DNA from: Sphingomonadaceae bacterium
GTDB taxonomy: Bacteria > Pseudomonadota > Alphaproteobacteria > Sphingomonadales > Sphingomonadaceae
Direction of reading: 5' to 3'
Length of the DNA: 8,963 nt
Assembly (NCBI GenBank): GCA_013821585.1
Contig: JACDGO010000053.1
Location: 499-9,461 of the forward strand
The position numbers and the translations under genes were made by a program. The notes under the pieces were generated by a model. That model worked only from the letters and a program-made list of their open reading frames with translations, searched no databases and had not been told where the DNA came from. This document shows, one piece after another, positions 1 to 7,436 of this stretch (position 1 is its first letter; every line of letters starts with the position of its first letter).

Positions 1-61
1 CCGATAAACAAGATAAGCGCGCCCGGTTTGGGTTTCAAGCGGCAACTGTCGCTCGAAGCGG
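1..61. other. Sequence downstream of sapC, no gene seen
   Basis: This is the short stretch beyond the sapC stop codon up to the window edge. It is locally more AT-rich at its left end. On the minus strand there is a weak 4-bp stem (CGCT-TCG-AGCG) just after sapC, but no T-run follows it, so I do not call a terminator. No coding signal could be supported. Confidence 0.4.
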
Positions 62-844
62 TCAGGCGGCGGGCGCGGCCACCGGAACCGCCGCGGGCCC
101 CTTCCCTTGCGCCTGCTGGCGCGCGAAGATCTCGCGCATCACACCCATGGAGAACAGATGGGCATGGACCAGCGGCAGCAGGCCGGAGCGCATCATCTTC
201 CTCAGCGTGTCGCCGCGCAGCTCGCGCAGCTTCTCCTCGTTGACCATCTGGAAGCCGCGATAGACGAACGGCTGCGTGCCGCTGTCCGTCTGGATCGTGA
301 CCTCGCCTTCCATCAGCAGGTCGTTCGCCTTCAGCTCCTCCATGAACGCTGCGGTGCGCTGCCCCGCCTGCTCGAACTGCTCGCAGAACTCGAGGATGCC
401 CTTGGTGATGGCGGAGGGCTGGTCGCCGTCGAAGATCGCCTCGCCCTCGTCAAACGGCCCGATCGCGTCGGCTTTGGGGTCGATGCACAGCGAAAGCTCG
501 TCGCTGTCCGGCCTAAGGCGCGCGAGCAGGAACGGATAGCGGCGCAAATAGGCGGGCAGGTATATGTCCTGCGGCAGTTTCCCCTCGTCGTCGATGAACG
601 TGTTGACGCCTTCATTGAGCCCCATCAGCGCGAGCGGCACCGGCGTATCGCCACTCGAGAAGATGATCGGGTAGAAGCGCTGAGTGACCGCGAATTCGTC
701 GATCGTGATCGGGATCGCGTGCTCGCCGCCGGCGTAGAGCATGTTGTCGGCGGTGCGATAGCGCCAGCTCCCGTGCTCCTGCTGGCTGATCGGCTGCAGC
801 TCCTTGTAGAGCAGCGGCAGGGATGGCTGGGCCGCGCTGGCCAT
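62..844 (-). CDS. SapC family protein
   Basis: This encodes 260 residues resembling the SapC family, a group of about 240-260 residues common in sphingomonads and Caulobacter. The family's biochemical role is not established; it was named after a Campylobacter S-layer-associated protein and is often found near TonB-receptor and tryptophan-halogenase loci. Family-like stretches are YLPAYLRRYPFLLARL at about 97-110 and GFQMVNEEKLRELRG at about 197-211. The C-terminus is a low-complexity Ala/Pro/Val tail (about 249-260). There is no signal peptide or membrane helix, so a cytoplasmic location is inferred. I chose the ATG at 844 because GGAGAG sits 6 bases upstream; an ATG ten codons further out lacks this signal. 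The gene lies 47 bases after the FAD oxidoreductase on the same strand, so co-transcription is likely. The family call is firm, the function unknown. Confidence 0.88.
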   Translation of the reverse strand: MASAAQPSLPLLYKELQPISQQEHGSWRYRTADNMLYAGGEHAIPITIDEFAVTQRFYPIIFSSGDTPVPLALMGLNEGVNTFIDDEGKLPQDIYLPAYLRRYPFLLARLRPDSDELSLCIDPKADAIGPFDEGEAIFDGDQPSAITKGILEFCEQFEQAGQRTAAFMEELKANDLLMEGEVTIQTDSGTQPFVYRGFQMVNEEKLRELRGDTLRKMMRSGLLPLVHAHLFSMGVMREIFARQQAQGKGPAAVPVAAPAA

Positions 845-850
845 GAACGT

Positions 851-856
851 CTCTCC
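851..856 (-). promoter_or_regulatory. Ribosome binding site of sapC
   Basis: On the minus strand this reads GGAGAG, with 6 bases to the ATG at 844. It decides the start in favour of 844 over the upstream in-frame ATG at 874. Confidence 0.7.
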
Positions 857-891
857 GGGAAAATGGGCGTGCAAAATCGAGGGCGTCGGCC

Positions 892-2337
892 CTATGGCGC
901 GGGCGCGTCCGGCGCAAGGCTTGCCGGAACCAGGGCGCCGGGGTTCATGATACCTCGCGGGTCGAGCGCGGCCTTGATCGCGCGCAGCGCGGCGATCCGC
1001 GCGAGCGGGGACAGACGGAGCAACTCGTCGCGCTTCATCCGGCCGATGCCGTGCTCGGCGGAGATCGAGCCCCCCGCCGCTGTCACCAGGTCATGGACCA
1101 GATGGCTGGCGGACTCGCCGGTCCCGGCGCGCCACCGCTCCGCATCGGCGCCCCTCGGCGCGCGGACGTGAAAATGGACATTGCCGTCGCCGAGATGGCC
1201 GAAGGCGCTCGCCTCGACGCCGGGAAACGTCGTCTCGACCGCGCGCGCGGCGGCGATCATGAACGCGGGCATCGCGTCGACCGGCACGGAAATGTCGTGC
1301 TGCATCGCCGGACCTGCCGTGCGCTCGGCCTCCGAGATCGAATCGCGCAGCCGCCAGAACGCGTCGGCCTGCGCCTCGTTCGCCGAGAGCACCGCGTCGG
1401 CCAGCATTCCCGCGCCGTGCCCGCCCTCTACAAGCGCGGCGAGCCTCACGCCGGCCTCCTCGCCGGCATATTCGGCAAGGACGTGCCAGGCGTGGCTGCC
1501 CGAAAGCGGCGCGCGCGTACCGGGAATGTGTCGCAACACCAGCGCCAGCGTGTCTTGCGGCACGATCTCGAAGCTCTCGATCGCGCCGCCCGACCGCGCT
1601 TCGAACAGGCGGAGCAGCCTGAGCGCATCGGCGGGCGACGCGACTCCGATCCACGCGACGGCGCGGTCGGTGACGGCCGGGGCCAGCCGCAGCGCCGCGG
1701 CCGTGACGACGCCCAGCGTCCCCTCCGCGCCGATCAGCAGTTGCGTGAGGTCGTAGCCGCGATTGTCTTTCTTGAGCACAGCAAGCCCGTCGTGAATCTG
1801 TCCATCGGGAAGCACCGCTTCGATGCCCAGAGTCAGCGCGCGCATCGTCCCGAAGCGCAGCACCTGCGTGCCGCCCGCGTTGGTCGAAACCAGCCCGCCG
1901 ATCGTCGCGGAGCCTCGCGCCCCCAGCGTCAGCGGGAAGCGTAACCCCTGCTCCGCGGCGGCGTCGTGGAGGTTGCTCAGGATCACGCCTGCCTCGGCGA
2001 TCGCGGTGCGCGCATCGGCGTCGATCGAGCGCACCCGGTTCATCCGCCTGAGCGACAGGATCAGCGCCGATCCGTCCTCGGGCGGCGTCGCGCCGCCGAC
2101 CATCGACGTATTGCCGCCCTGCGGCACCAGCGCCACGCGATGCGCGCCCGCCAGCCTGACGACCGTTGCGACTTCGGCCGTATTCGCGGGCGCGAGGATC
2201 GCCGCCGCTTTCCCCGTCCAGCGTCCGCGCCAATCGGTAAGCCACGGCGCGATGTCGGCGGAGTCGGTGATCACCCCCTTTTCGCCGAGGATTGCCCGCG
2301 CCGCCGAAATCATCGAATTAATCGCCGGTTCAACCAT
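892..2337 (-). CDS. FAD-binding oxidoreductase, D-2-hydroxyglutarate/D-lactate dehydrogenase (GlcD) type
   Basis: This 481-residue flavoprotein belongs to the vanillyl-alcohol-oxidase/PCMH superfamily, the GlcD, D-lactate dehydrogenase and D-2-hydroxyglutarate dehydrogenase group, which oxidises D-2-hydroxyacids to 2-oxoacids. The N-terminal FAD domain (about 45-222) shows PQGGNTSMVGG (72-82), GSATIGGLVSTNAGG (142-156) and IGAEGTLGV (202-210). The C-terminal substrate domain carries HLGDGNVHFH (381-390) and SAEHGIG (426-432), which supply the two histidines and the glutamate that bind a divalent metal in D-2-hydroxyglutarate dehydrogenases. The PQGGNT form favours the D-2-hydroxyglutarate subgroup, but the substrate cannot be fixed from sequence. 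At 346, in MQHDISVP, a Gln stands where many relatives have a substrate-binding Lys. The length is normal and no membrane helix is present. The ATG at 2337 has only a weak upstream ribosome site; a second Met at residue 9 is a possible start. sapC follows, and the upstream neighbour diverges. Confidence 0.9.
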   Translation of the reverse strand: MVEPAINSMISAARAILGEKGVITDSADIAPWLTDWRGRWTGKAAAILAPANTAEVATVVRLAGAHRVALVPQGGNTSMVGGATPPEDGSALILSLRRMNRVRSIDADARTAIAEAGVILSNLHDAAAEQGLRFPLTLGARGSATIGGLVSTNAGGTQVLRFGTMRALTLGIEAVLPDGQIHDGLAVLKKDNRGYDLTQLLIGAEGTLGVVTAAALRLAPAVTDRAVAWIGVASPADALRLLRLFEARSGGAIESFEIVPQDTLALVLRHIPGTRAPLSGSHAWHVLAEYAGEEAGVRLAALVEGGHGAGMLADAVLSANEAQADAFWRLRDSISEAERTAGPAMQHDISVPVDAMPAFMIAAARAVETTFPGVEASAFGHLGDGNVHFHVRAPRGADAERWRAGTGESASHLVHDLVTAAGGSISAEHGIGRMKRDELLRLSPLARIAALRAIKAALDPRGIMNPGALVPASLAPDAPAP

Positions 2338-2372
2338 TCACAACCATCGCCCAGCGAAATGGACGCCCGCGC
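2338..2372. promoter_or_regulatory. Short divergent intergenic region
   Basis: Only 35 bases separate the FAD oxidoreductase start (minus) from the TTG start of the exported-protein gene (plus). Any promoters for the two directions must overlap each other or extend into the coding sequences. No convincing -35/-10 pair was found. The divergence itself is certain only if the TTG start at 2373 is right. Confidence 0.4.
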
Positions 2373-2798
2373 TTGACCCTTCTCGCCTACGCCCTGCTCG
2401 CCGCGGCGACAAGCATCTCGCCCGAAGGTGATGCGACCGAGTTCGCGCAGTTGACCATCCAGCAGCGCATCGTCATCCGCATTCCCGCGCGGCCTGTCCC
2501 GGCCGCGCCCGCGCGCCCCTTGCGATGGAAGGAAAAGCACGGCCCCAAATGCCTGCCGCTCGCGATGCTCGCGGGCGCGGTGATCACGGGCCCGCAACAG
2601 GTCGACCTGTTCATGCGCGGCGGCGCGCGGATGCGCGCGGTGCTCGACGACGAATGCCCGGCGATCGACTTCTACGAGGGCTTTTATCTGACGCCGACCC
2701 GCGACGGCCGCGTCTGCGCGGATCGCGACATGATCCACACGCGCATCGGCGGCCAGTGCGCGATCGAACGATTTCGCACACTCGTCCCCGACAGATAG
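2373..2798 (+). CDS. Predicted exported four-cysteine protein, function unknown
   Basis: This encodes 141 residues that I cannot assign to a named family, although the layout resembles small exported proteins of sphingomonads. A short hydrophobic N-terminus (LLAYALLAAATS, 3-14) looks like a weak signal peptide, with cleavage probably after about residue 14. A conserved-looking strand QLTIQQRIVIRIP (26-38) is followed by a Pro/Ala linker and a C-terminal domain with four cysteines (60, 95, 115, 129), consistent with two disulfides in the periplasm. The frame is closed upstream by a TAA at 2319, and the only plausible start is TTG at 2373, with no good ribosome site. It diverges from the FAD oxidoreductase and lies 71 bases before the helicase, probably in the same transcript. 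The frame is supported by GC-type codon use and by the signal/cysteine pattern; the function is unknown. Confidence 0.72.
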   Translation: MTLLAYALLAAATSISPEGDATEFAQLTIQQRIVIRIPARPVPAAPARPLRWKEKHGPKCLPLAMLAGAVITGPQQVDLFMRGGARMRAVLDDECPAIDFYEGFYLTPTRDGRVCADRDMIHTRIGGQCAIERFRTLVPDR

Positions 2799-2820
2799 AC
2801 CGCGCGCGCTTGACTTTGTC

Positions 2821-2838
2821 CGCCTCGCCCCGCAGGCG
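2821..2838 (+). repeat. Small hairpin between the exported-protein gene and the helicase
   Basis: CGCCT at 2821-2825 pairs with AGGCG at 2834-2838 across an 8-base loop in the 71-base gap before the helicase. No T-run follows, so it is not a standard terminator. It may be chance in GC-rich DNA. A TTGACT hexamer at 2810-2815 just upstream resembles a -35 box but lacks a matching -10. Confidence 0.25.
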
Positions 2839-2869
2839 CGAGCGCTTCCCCGCATACCGGACAATCGAT

Positions 2870-4225
2870 TTGAGCTTCGCCGATCTCGGCCTTTCCGACG
2901 AACTGCTGCGCGCCGTAAACGAGGCGGGCTATAGCGAGCCGACGCCGATCCAGGTGGGCGTGATCCCAAGCGTGCTCATGATGCGCGACATCATCGGCAT
3001 CGCCCAGACCGGCACGGGCAAGACCGCCGCCTTCGTCCTGCCGATGATCGACATATTGGGCGAGGGGCGCAGCCGCGCGCGCATGCCGCGCTCGCTGATC
3101 CTCGAACCGACGCGCGAGCTCGCCGCCCAGGTCGCCGAGAATTTCGAGAAATACGGCAAATACCACAAGCTCTCGATGGCGTTGCTCATCGGCGGCGTTC
3201 AGATGGGCGATCAGGTCAAGGCGCTCGAAAAGGGCGTCGACGTCCTCATCGCGACGCCCGGCCGCCTCATGGACCTGTTCGGGCGCGGGAAGATATTGCT
3301 CACCGGATGCTCGCTGCTCGTGATCGACGAGGCGGATCGGATGCTCGACATGGGGTTCATTCCCGACATCGAGGAAATCTGCACCAAGCTCCCCGCCGGC
3401 CGCCAGACATTGCTGTTCTCGGCGACGATGCCGCCGCCGATCAAGAAGCTCGCCGACCGATTCCTGTCGAACCCCAAGTCGATCGAGGTCGCACGGCCCG
3501 CCAGCGCCAACCTCCAGATCGAGCAGCGGATCGTAGAGGTCTCGTCGCGCGGCAAGAAGGACGCGCTGATCGACCTGTTGCGCGCCCCCGACGTGTCGAC
3601 CGCGATCGTCTTTTCCAACCGCAAGACGACGGTCCGCGAGCTCGCGCAGAGCCTGTCGCGCGCCGGCTTCAAGGCGGGGCAGATCCAGGGCGACATGGAG
3701 CAGGCCGACCGCATCCGCGAGCTCGACCGCTTCAAGGCGGGCGAGATCGCCATCCTCGTCGCCTCCGACGTCGCCGCGCGCGGGCTCGACATCAAGGGCG
3801 TCAGCCACATCTTCAATTATGACGTGCCGTGGCATCCCGACGATTATGTCCACCGCATCGGCAGGACGGGCCGCGCGGGCGCGACGGGCAAGGCGTTCAC
3901 GCTCGCGACTCCCGACGACGCCGAGGCGGTCGCGAACATCGAGAAGCTGACGAACACGCAGATCCCGCGCGCCGGCAAGAGCGCGGCGGCGGCGGCCGAG
4001 ACGCGCGCGCCGGTCGAGGAAAAGCCGAAGCGCGCCCGCGCCGAGCCCAGGTCCAGGCCGGCGCCGAAAACCGAAACCCCCCGCTCCGCACCCGAGCGCG
4101 CGGCCCCGCGTCCGTCGCCGCCGCCCCGGCGGCCCGCGCCGCGGCCGGTCGTGGAAAACGACGGCCAGGACGAAGGCTGGAACGGCCCGGTTCCGGGGTT
4201 CCTGGATTTCAAGCTGGGCAGCTAA
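2870..4225 (+). CDS. RhlE-like DEAD-box ATP-dependent RNA helicase
   Basis: This encodes 451 residues of an ATP-dependent RNA helicase that unwinds RNA duplexes in the cytoplasm, in ribosome assembly or mRNA turnover. All family motifs are intact: Q motif YSEPTPIQ (21-28), Walker A AQTGTGKT (45-52), PTRELA (80-85), TPGR (129-132), DEAD (153-156), SAT (184-186), IVFSNRKT (246-253), the region around ASDVAARGLDIKG (298-310), and HRIGRTGRAG (328-337). After about residue 365 comes a disordered tail of some 80 residues rich in Ala, Pro, Arg and Glu, ending in GFLDFKLGS. Such basic tails bind RNA non-specifically in RhlE-type proteins. I chose the TTG at 2870 because homologous helicases begin with SFADLGLSD at this point; no clear ribosome site is present, and another in-frame TTG lies at 2810. 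The open frame reaches back to 2525, but that part overlaps the previous gene. The exact physiological role among RhlE-like paralogues cannot be told. Confidence 0.92.
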   Translation: MSFADLGLSDELLRAVNEAGYSEPTPIQVGVIPSVLMMRDIIGIAQTGTGKTAAFVLPMIDILGEGRSRARMPRSLILEPTRELAAQVAENFEKYGKYHKLSMALLIGGVQMGDQVKALEKGVDVLIATPGRLMDLFGRGKILLTGCSLLVIDEADRMLDMGFIPDIEEICTKLPAGRQTLLFSATMPPPIKKLADRFLSNPKSIEVARPASANLQIEQRIVEVSSRGKKDALIDLLRAPDVSTAIVFSNRKTTVRELAQSLSRAGFKAGQIQGDMEQADRIRELDRFKAGEIAILVASDVAARGLDIKGVSHIFNYDVPWHPDDYVHRIGRTGRAGATGKAFTLATPDDAEAVANIEKLTNTQIPRAGKSAAAAAETRAPVEEKPKRARAEPRSRPAPKTETPRSAPERAAPRPSPPPRRPAPRPVVENDGQDEGWNGPVPGFLDFKLGS

Positions 4226-4230
4226 CCGGA

Positions 4231-4237
4231 AAAGGAG
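4231..4237 (+). promoter_or_regulatory. Ribosome binding site of the 213-residue exported protein
   Basis: AAAGGAG lies 11 bases before the ATG at 4249 in the 23-base gap after the helicase. It supports a start at 4249 rather than the long open frame that runs back through the helicase gene. Confidence 0.65.
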
Positions 4238-4248
4238 CGCGCGGATCG

Positions 4249-4890
4249 ATGCTGGCCCTCCTCTTGATCCCCTCCGCTGCCGCCGCGACGGCTCCGGCAT
4301 CCGGTTCGCATCCCGCTTCGCTAGTCGGCGACTATGACGGCCATCAGATGGAGATGGGGGCCGAACTTCGCCTCGATGCCGACGGCCGGTTCCAATACGG
4401 CCTCGCCTATGGCGCGCTAGACGAGGAGGCGGAGGGCACGTGGGTCGCGGCCGGAGACCGGGTCATCCTCACCAGCGATCCGGTGAAGGCGCCCCGATTC
4501 GTCCTCGTCACCCAACGTCGCGGCCCCGCAGGCACGCTGCGCATCGCCCTCGACGCGCCCAAGCAGATGTTGCTCCAGTATTTCGACGCGATCGTCGAAC
4601 GCGCGAGCGGCCGGTCCGACGGCGAACAGTTCGCGGACGATGGCCTATCGCTGCCGGTCGACCCGCACGACCCTCCGGTTAGGGTGCGACTGGTCATGCA
4701 GCTCTATGACTTACGCAGCGATCCGGTCCCGGTCGACGCCGCCAAAGGCTATGCGCTCAGCTTCCGCTTCGAGCCGAATGATCTCGGCAAAGTGGATTTT
4801 CGTGGCACGTCGCTCAGGATCGAAAACGGCGAGCTGCTGATCGAACGCCTCGGCCGCAACATCCGCTTCCACCGCAACGCCGCGCCCTGA
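4249..4890 (+). CDS. Predicted exported protein, function unknown
   Basis: This encodes 213 residues. The N-terminus, LALLLIPSAAAATA (2-15), is a signal peptide lacking a strong positive n-region, with cleavage likely near residues 13-16, so a periplasmic location is inferred. The mature part looks all-beta: SLVGDYDGHQMEMGAELRLD (24-43) is followed by repeated short strands, with GTWVAAGDRVILTS at 63-76, like the small beta-barrel or lipocalin-like domains that measure departure from a baseline ('GxY... DGRF.. GTW'). It has no cysteine, so it is neither a lipoprotein nor disulfide-bonded. I do not recognise a named family, though similar proteins occur in sphingomonads. It starts 23 bases after the helicase and has its own good ribosome site, so co-transcription is likely. 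Its stop codon directly abuts the stop of the convergent membrane-protein gene. Confidence 0.8.
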   Translation: MLALLLIPSAAAATAPASGSHPASLVGDYDGHQMEMGAELRLDADGRFQYGLAYGALDEEAEGTWVAAGDRVILTSDPVKAPRFVLVTQRRGPAGTLRIALDAPKQMLLQYFDAIVERASGRSDGEQFADDGLSLPVDPHDPPVRVRLVMQLYDLRSDPVPVDAAKGYALSFRFEPNDLGKVDFRGTSLRIENGELLIERLGRNIRFHRNAAP

Positions 4891-5193
4891 TCACCAGCCC
4901 GTCAGTCCCTTCAACGCCATCGCGGGCAACGCGGCGAGGATCAGGCCCAGCGCGATGTCGAACGCCCGCACCGGCCGCAGGCGGCTTCCCCGATCGGTCG
5001 TGAGCAGATCGGCCAGCGTGATGACCAGCATCGACAGACCGGAAATCGCAGTGACGAACAGCGCGATCTCGAAGGGTATCTCGGCGGTTCGGGAAATGGC
5101 TGCATAGACCGGCCAGAGCAAGAGTGCGGCGCACGCCGCGAAAATCCCCGTTCCGGTCGCGCGACGAAGCGTCCAGGCGGAAACCAGTTTCAT
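4891..5193 (-). CDS. Small three-helix membrane protein, function unknown
   Basis: This encodes 100 residues with three predicted membrane segments at about 14-33, 42-64 and 77-96, joined by short loops, one charged (TTDRGSRLRPVR, 65-76). Its basic N-terminus (two Arg and one Lys in the first 11 residues) suggests a cytoplasmic N-terminus. No catalytic motif is visible and I do not recognise the family. The ATG at 5193 has no clear ribosome site. It converges on the exported-protein gene with no spacing between the stop codons. Upstream, 134 bases separate it from the end of the methyltransferase remnant; a 16-bp perfect palindrome lies 25 bases before its start and could be an operator. The hydrophobic pattern supports a real gene. 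A longer overlapping frame (4814-5260) on the same strand lacks this pattern and is a shadow. Confidence 0.66.
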   Translation of the reverse strand: MKLVSAWTLRRATGTGIFAACAALLLWPVYAAISRTAEIPFEIALFVTAISGLSMLVITLADLLTTDRGSRLRPVRAFDIALGLILAALPAMALKGLTGW

Positions 5194-5327
5194 AGGATAG
5201 CATGTGGCCGATCACGACGCCGTTGCAACGGCGACGACGCGGATCGGGTGTGATCTCCACGATTCATATCGCGCCAGACGGAGCTTTCGACCGAAGTCAG
5301 ACATAGGTGCCGTGGACCGGCGCGCCG
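5194..5327. other. Intergenic region between the methyltransferase remnant and the membrane-protein gene
   Basis: These 134 bases hold the 16-bp palindrome at 5218-5233 and nothing else I can support. No clear -35/-10 pair serves the membrane-protein gene; TATCCT directly abuts its ATG, too close to serve as a normal -10 box. Confidence 0.4.
5218..5233. promoter_or_regulatory. 16-bp perfect palindrome, candidate operator
   Basis: CGCCGTTGCAACGGCG is a perfect 16-bp palindrome with no spacer, placed 25 bases upstream of the small membrane-protein gene. A zero-loop palindrome fits a dimeric regulator's binding site better than a hairpin. The binding protein is unknown and chance is possible in GC-rich DNA. 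Confidence 0.35.
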
Positions 5328-5934
5328 TTAGCGGCCGTTCTCGAATACCAGCCAAGTCCAAAATACCCCCGCAGCCCGATTTCCAGCTTGAACGGACTTC
5401 GCTTCTCGCCTTCGCACCGGCCGAAAGCCGCACACCTCCGCTGCTTCGATTGTCGTTTCAGGAGAAACCGGAAAGACCGGTCGACCTTCGTCGCCCGGGC
5501 TGTGTCGAAGCGACATTACGAGTAGGCCGCCGGGGGCCGTCATTGTCGCGAGGCCGGGCATCGCCAAAACCCGGTCTTCATCGGATAGGTGCTGCCAGAC
5601 CGCGCAGAGGGTCACCAAGTTAAAGGGCCGTGGGACCGCGCATCCACCTAGTACGGCAGGCGATCATCGATCCACGCGATCCTGTCCGATCGGTGTAGAA
5701 CTCGGCCAGCCTCGCGAAGTTGGCGCACTGGCTCTACCGCCAGTACTTGATGTCCCTTGTCGGCAAACCAGGCAGCGTCCCGGCCCGTGCCTGCCCCAAT
5801 GTCAGCCACCTCCGCAGCACGTTGGGGGAAAAGTCGATGACGTGTTCGTATATGCGTTCCGGCGACAACGCGTCGTATGCTACAACGAACGACGGCGTTG
5901 CAGCCGCCGCATAACCTTCCAATATGTTCTGCAT
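5328..5934 (-). pseudogene. Class I SAM-dependent methyltransferase, broken by two frameshifts
   Basis: Three consecutive pieces in three frames together make one methyltransferase. Piece 1 (5934 to about 5835) gives MQNILEGYAAAATPSFV and YDALSPERIYEHVID. Piece 2 (about 5834 to 5651) carries the SAM-binding motif VADIGAGTGRDAAW (DIGAGTGRD at 5777-5803), then HQVLAVEPV and WIDDRLP. Piece 3 (about 5657 to 5328) carries VTLCAVWQHL, TAPGGLLVMSLRH and NRAAGVFWTWLVFE. Each junction needs one added base: about 5824-5834, beside a run of five G and four A on the plus strand, and about 5650-5657, just before an out-of-frame TAG. Adding two bases turns 607 into 609 bases, a 202-residue protein, which fits this family. 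The substrate is unknown. Base composition is lower in GC than in the neighbours. A MITE-like element lies 63 bases upstream of the start. Sequencing error at both sites is the main alternative to true decay. Confidence 0.82.
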
Positions 5935-5997
5935 CGGTTCCCGAGCATATCCGGAAACGAAGCGTGCCCGACAAAAGGCGACAGGCAAGGCTCCACC

Positions 5998-6017
5998 GAG
6001 GCTGTGTGAAAACACGC
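5998..6017 (+). repeat. Left terminal inverted repeat
   Basis: GAGGCTGTGTGAAAACACGC, a 20-bp perfect inverted match to 6141-6160; the symmetry breaks immediately inside the element. Confidence 0.85.
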
Positions 6018-6140
6018 TGAAAGCGCGACCTTCGTCCATTACAGCCCAAACTAACGGGAGACCGATTTCCGCAAGTCATTGATTTCATTGAAACCGAATT
6101 TTGCACCAACCGCCAAAAATTACGCGGGCAGCTGTGAAGC

Positions 6141-6160
6141 GCGTGTTTTCACACAGCCTC
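6141..6160 (-). repeat. Right terminal inverted repeat
   Basis: On the plus strand this reads GCGTGTTTTCACACAGCCTC, the exact reverse complement of the left end at 5998-6017. Confidence 0.85.
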
Positions 6161-6182
6161 CACCAGTACCGGACGTAGCTGG

Positions 6183-7422
<1,240 letters not shown>

Positions 7423-7436
7423 AGCGTCCGCGGCGA

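Larger units (their letters stand above)
5998..6160. mobile_element. MITE-like element or IS remnant with 20-bp terminal inverted repeats
   Basis: The left end GAGGCTGTGTGAAAACACGC (5998-6017) is the exact reverse complement of the right end at 6141-6160. The 163-bp unit is about 50% GC (82 of 163 by hand count), clearly below the flanking genes. CACC directly flanks both ends (5994-5997 and 6161-6164), consistent with a 4-bp target duplication; the direct match can be read as CTCCACC if part of the right end is included. There is no transposase, so it is either a non-autonomous element moved by a related IS or an internally deleted IS. I cannot name the IS family. It sits between the 36-residue peptide gene and the methyltransferase remnant. 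A minus-strand frame runs from inside it (ATG at 6039) into the start of the methyltransferase. Confidence 0.72.

Noticed and set aside
845..874. sapC start at the upstream ATG (874)
   Set aside because: The GGAGAG ribosome site lies between the two ATGs and serves the one at 844.
107..1171. Long plus-strand open frame opposite sapC and the FAD oxidoreductase
   Set aside because: It is antisense to two well-supported genes, spans their junction, has an Arg/Ala/His-rich composition typical of GC-rich shadows, and shows no motif.
2810..2838. Promoter for the helicase with -35 TTGACT at 2810
   Set aside because: No -10-like hexamer occurs 16-18 bases downstream, so a promoter cannot be supported.
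2525..2869. N-terminal extension of the helicase back to an ATG at 2525
   Set aside because: It overlaps the exported-protein gene in another frame and reads as low-quality Arg-rich sequence; the helicase family starts at SFADLGLSD.
3829..4248. N-terminal extension of the 213-residue exported protein into the helicase gene
   Set aside because: The extension is a frame-shadow of the helicase. A ribosome site and signal peptide fix the start at 4249.
2684..4300. 538-codon minus-strand open frame opposite the helicase
   Set aside because: It mirrors the helicase gene, is dominated by Arg/Asp/Leu/Ala runs, and has no domain; long antisense frames are expected at this GC content.
4814..5260. 148-codon minus-strand frame overlapping the small membrane-protein gene
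   Set aside because: Arg-rich with no hydrophobic segments; the overlapping 100-residue frame has a coherent three-helix pattern.
5648..6109. A single 153-residue protein from 6109 to 5648 on the minus strand
   Set aside because: Only its last part is methyltransferase-like; the first part runs through the mobile element and the wrong frame of the gene start.
5998..6160. The 20-bp inverted repeats as a rho-independent terminator for the tgt operon
   Set aside because: The arms are 123 bases apart with no T-run, and the flanking CACC repeats and lower GC fit a mobile element better.
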